This document shows, piece by piece, positions 4,798-5,110 of a DNA stretch of 5,110 bases (the first letter of the stretch is position 1; each line of letters opens with the position of its first letter). The notes below the pieces were generated by a model. The model saw only the letters and a list, made by a program, of their open reading frames with translations. It did not search any database and was not told the origin of the DNA. The stretch lies in contig PWUP01000336.1 of assembly GCA_003562535.1 (NCBI GenBank), forward strand, positions 1-5,110, given 5' to 3'. The position numbers and the translations under genes were made by a program. The DNA is from Gammaproteobacteria bacterium. Its GTDB lineage: Bacteria > Pseudomonadota > Gammaproteobacteria > Competibacterales > Competibacteraceae.

Positions 4798-5110
4798 ATG
4801 GAAAACGCAAGCGCGATTAAGGCTTCAGCCGCTTCAACGAAACAGGCCGATATGCTGCGTCTCGGCATTGCGGGCTTGTTTCTGGCCGGTATTGCTTTAT
4901 ATGTTGTGCTCTACGCCGAGCAACTTGGCGTCGCCGGCAGTGCGTTCGTCGTCATCGCCGCCGTCATCGGCGGTTATATGGCGATTAATATCGGCGCTAA
5001 CGATGTCGCCAATAATGTCGGCCCATCGGTGGGTTCTGGAGCCATCTCTCTCGGCGGTGCCATTGCCATCGCTTTTATCTTCGAAGCATCGGGGGCCATC
5101 ATCGCCGGTA
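4798..5110 (+). CDS. Inorganic phosphate transporter, PiT family (N-terminal part)
   Basis: An open frame runs from ATG 4798 to the window edge (104 codons, no stop), so the C-terminal part is missing. PiT proteins (PF01384) are inner-membrane symporters that take up phosphate, usually as a metal-phosphate complex with H+ or Na+. The family signature GANDVANNVGPSVGSGA is at residues 66-82, with the conserved N68, D69 and N72. A roughly 20-residue polar leader precedes hydrophobic segments at about 22-39 and 45-63, with a third starting near 83. The N-terminal extension and the VANNVGPSVGSG variant suggest the longer, about 500-residue permeases rather than E. coli PitA, so no pitA symbol is given. 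A strong GGAGG precedes the start. The gene diverges from rne across 690 bp, and no pho-regulon gene is visible nearby. Family is near certain; substrate (phosphate versus a related anion such as sulfate) is less so. Confidence 0.92.
   Translation, partial: MENASAIKASAASTKQADMLRLGIAGLFLAGIALYVVLYAEQLGVAGSAFVVIAAVIGGYMAINIGANDVANNVGPSVGSGAISLGGAIAIAFIFEASGAIIAG

Overview
The window is a stretch of gammaproteobacterial chromosome with mid-range GC. The lineage call rests on RNase E, whose catalytic half aligns with the Escherichia coli enzyme almost residue for residue (D303, D346, C404 and C407 fall at the same numbers), and on the pepA-holC pair, an order typical of that class. The genus cannot be fixed from this sequence. 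The intergenic palindromic repeats recall those I associate with environmental gammaproteobacteria such as sulfur oxidisers and methylotrophs, but that is only an impression.

Layout from left to right. Bases 1-513 (+) are the C-terminal third of leucyl aminopeptidase PepA. Bases 529-966 (+) are holC, the chi subunit of DNA polymerase III, 15 nt downstream and probably in the same operon. Bases 967-1209 hold no gene. They contain a candidate 124-bp MITE (986-1109) with 19-bp terminal inverted repeats and a TA on each side, followed by a short palindromic repeat (1148-1173). Bases 1210-4107 (-) are a complete rne gene (965 aa), converging on holC. Its catalytic half is orthodox. Its C-terminal half is a disordered scaffold with a membrane-anchor-like helix, arginine-rich blocks and six 22-residue tandem repeats. 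Bases 4108-4797 form a 690-bp gene-free divergent region. It carries a structured rne leader and a candidate rne promoter, a REPIN-like pair of inverted REP elements (4505-4572), and a perfect 12-bp inverted repeat around the AT-rich stretch before the next gene. From 4798 (+) to the window end lies the start of a PiT-family phosphate permease.

The genes do not form one pathway. PepA (peptide turnover), HolC (clamp-loader/SSB contact), RNase E (mRNA decay and rRNA/tRNA processing) and the permease are housekeeping functions. The neighbourhood is rearranged compared with the usual gammaproteobacterial order: valS does not follow holC, and rluC does not lie opposite rne. I see no evidence for a new multi-gene system. 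The interest is in the small repeats, the rne leader and the repeat-expanded RNase E tail.
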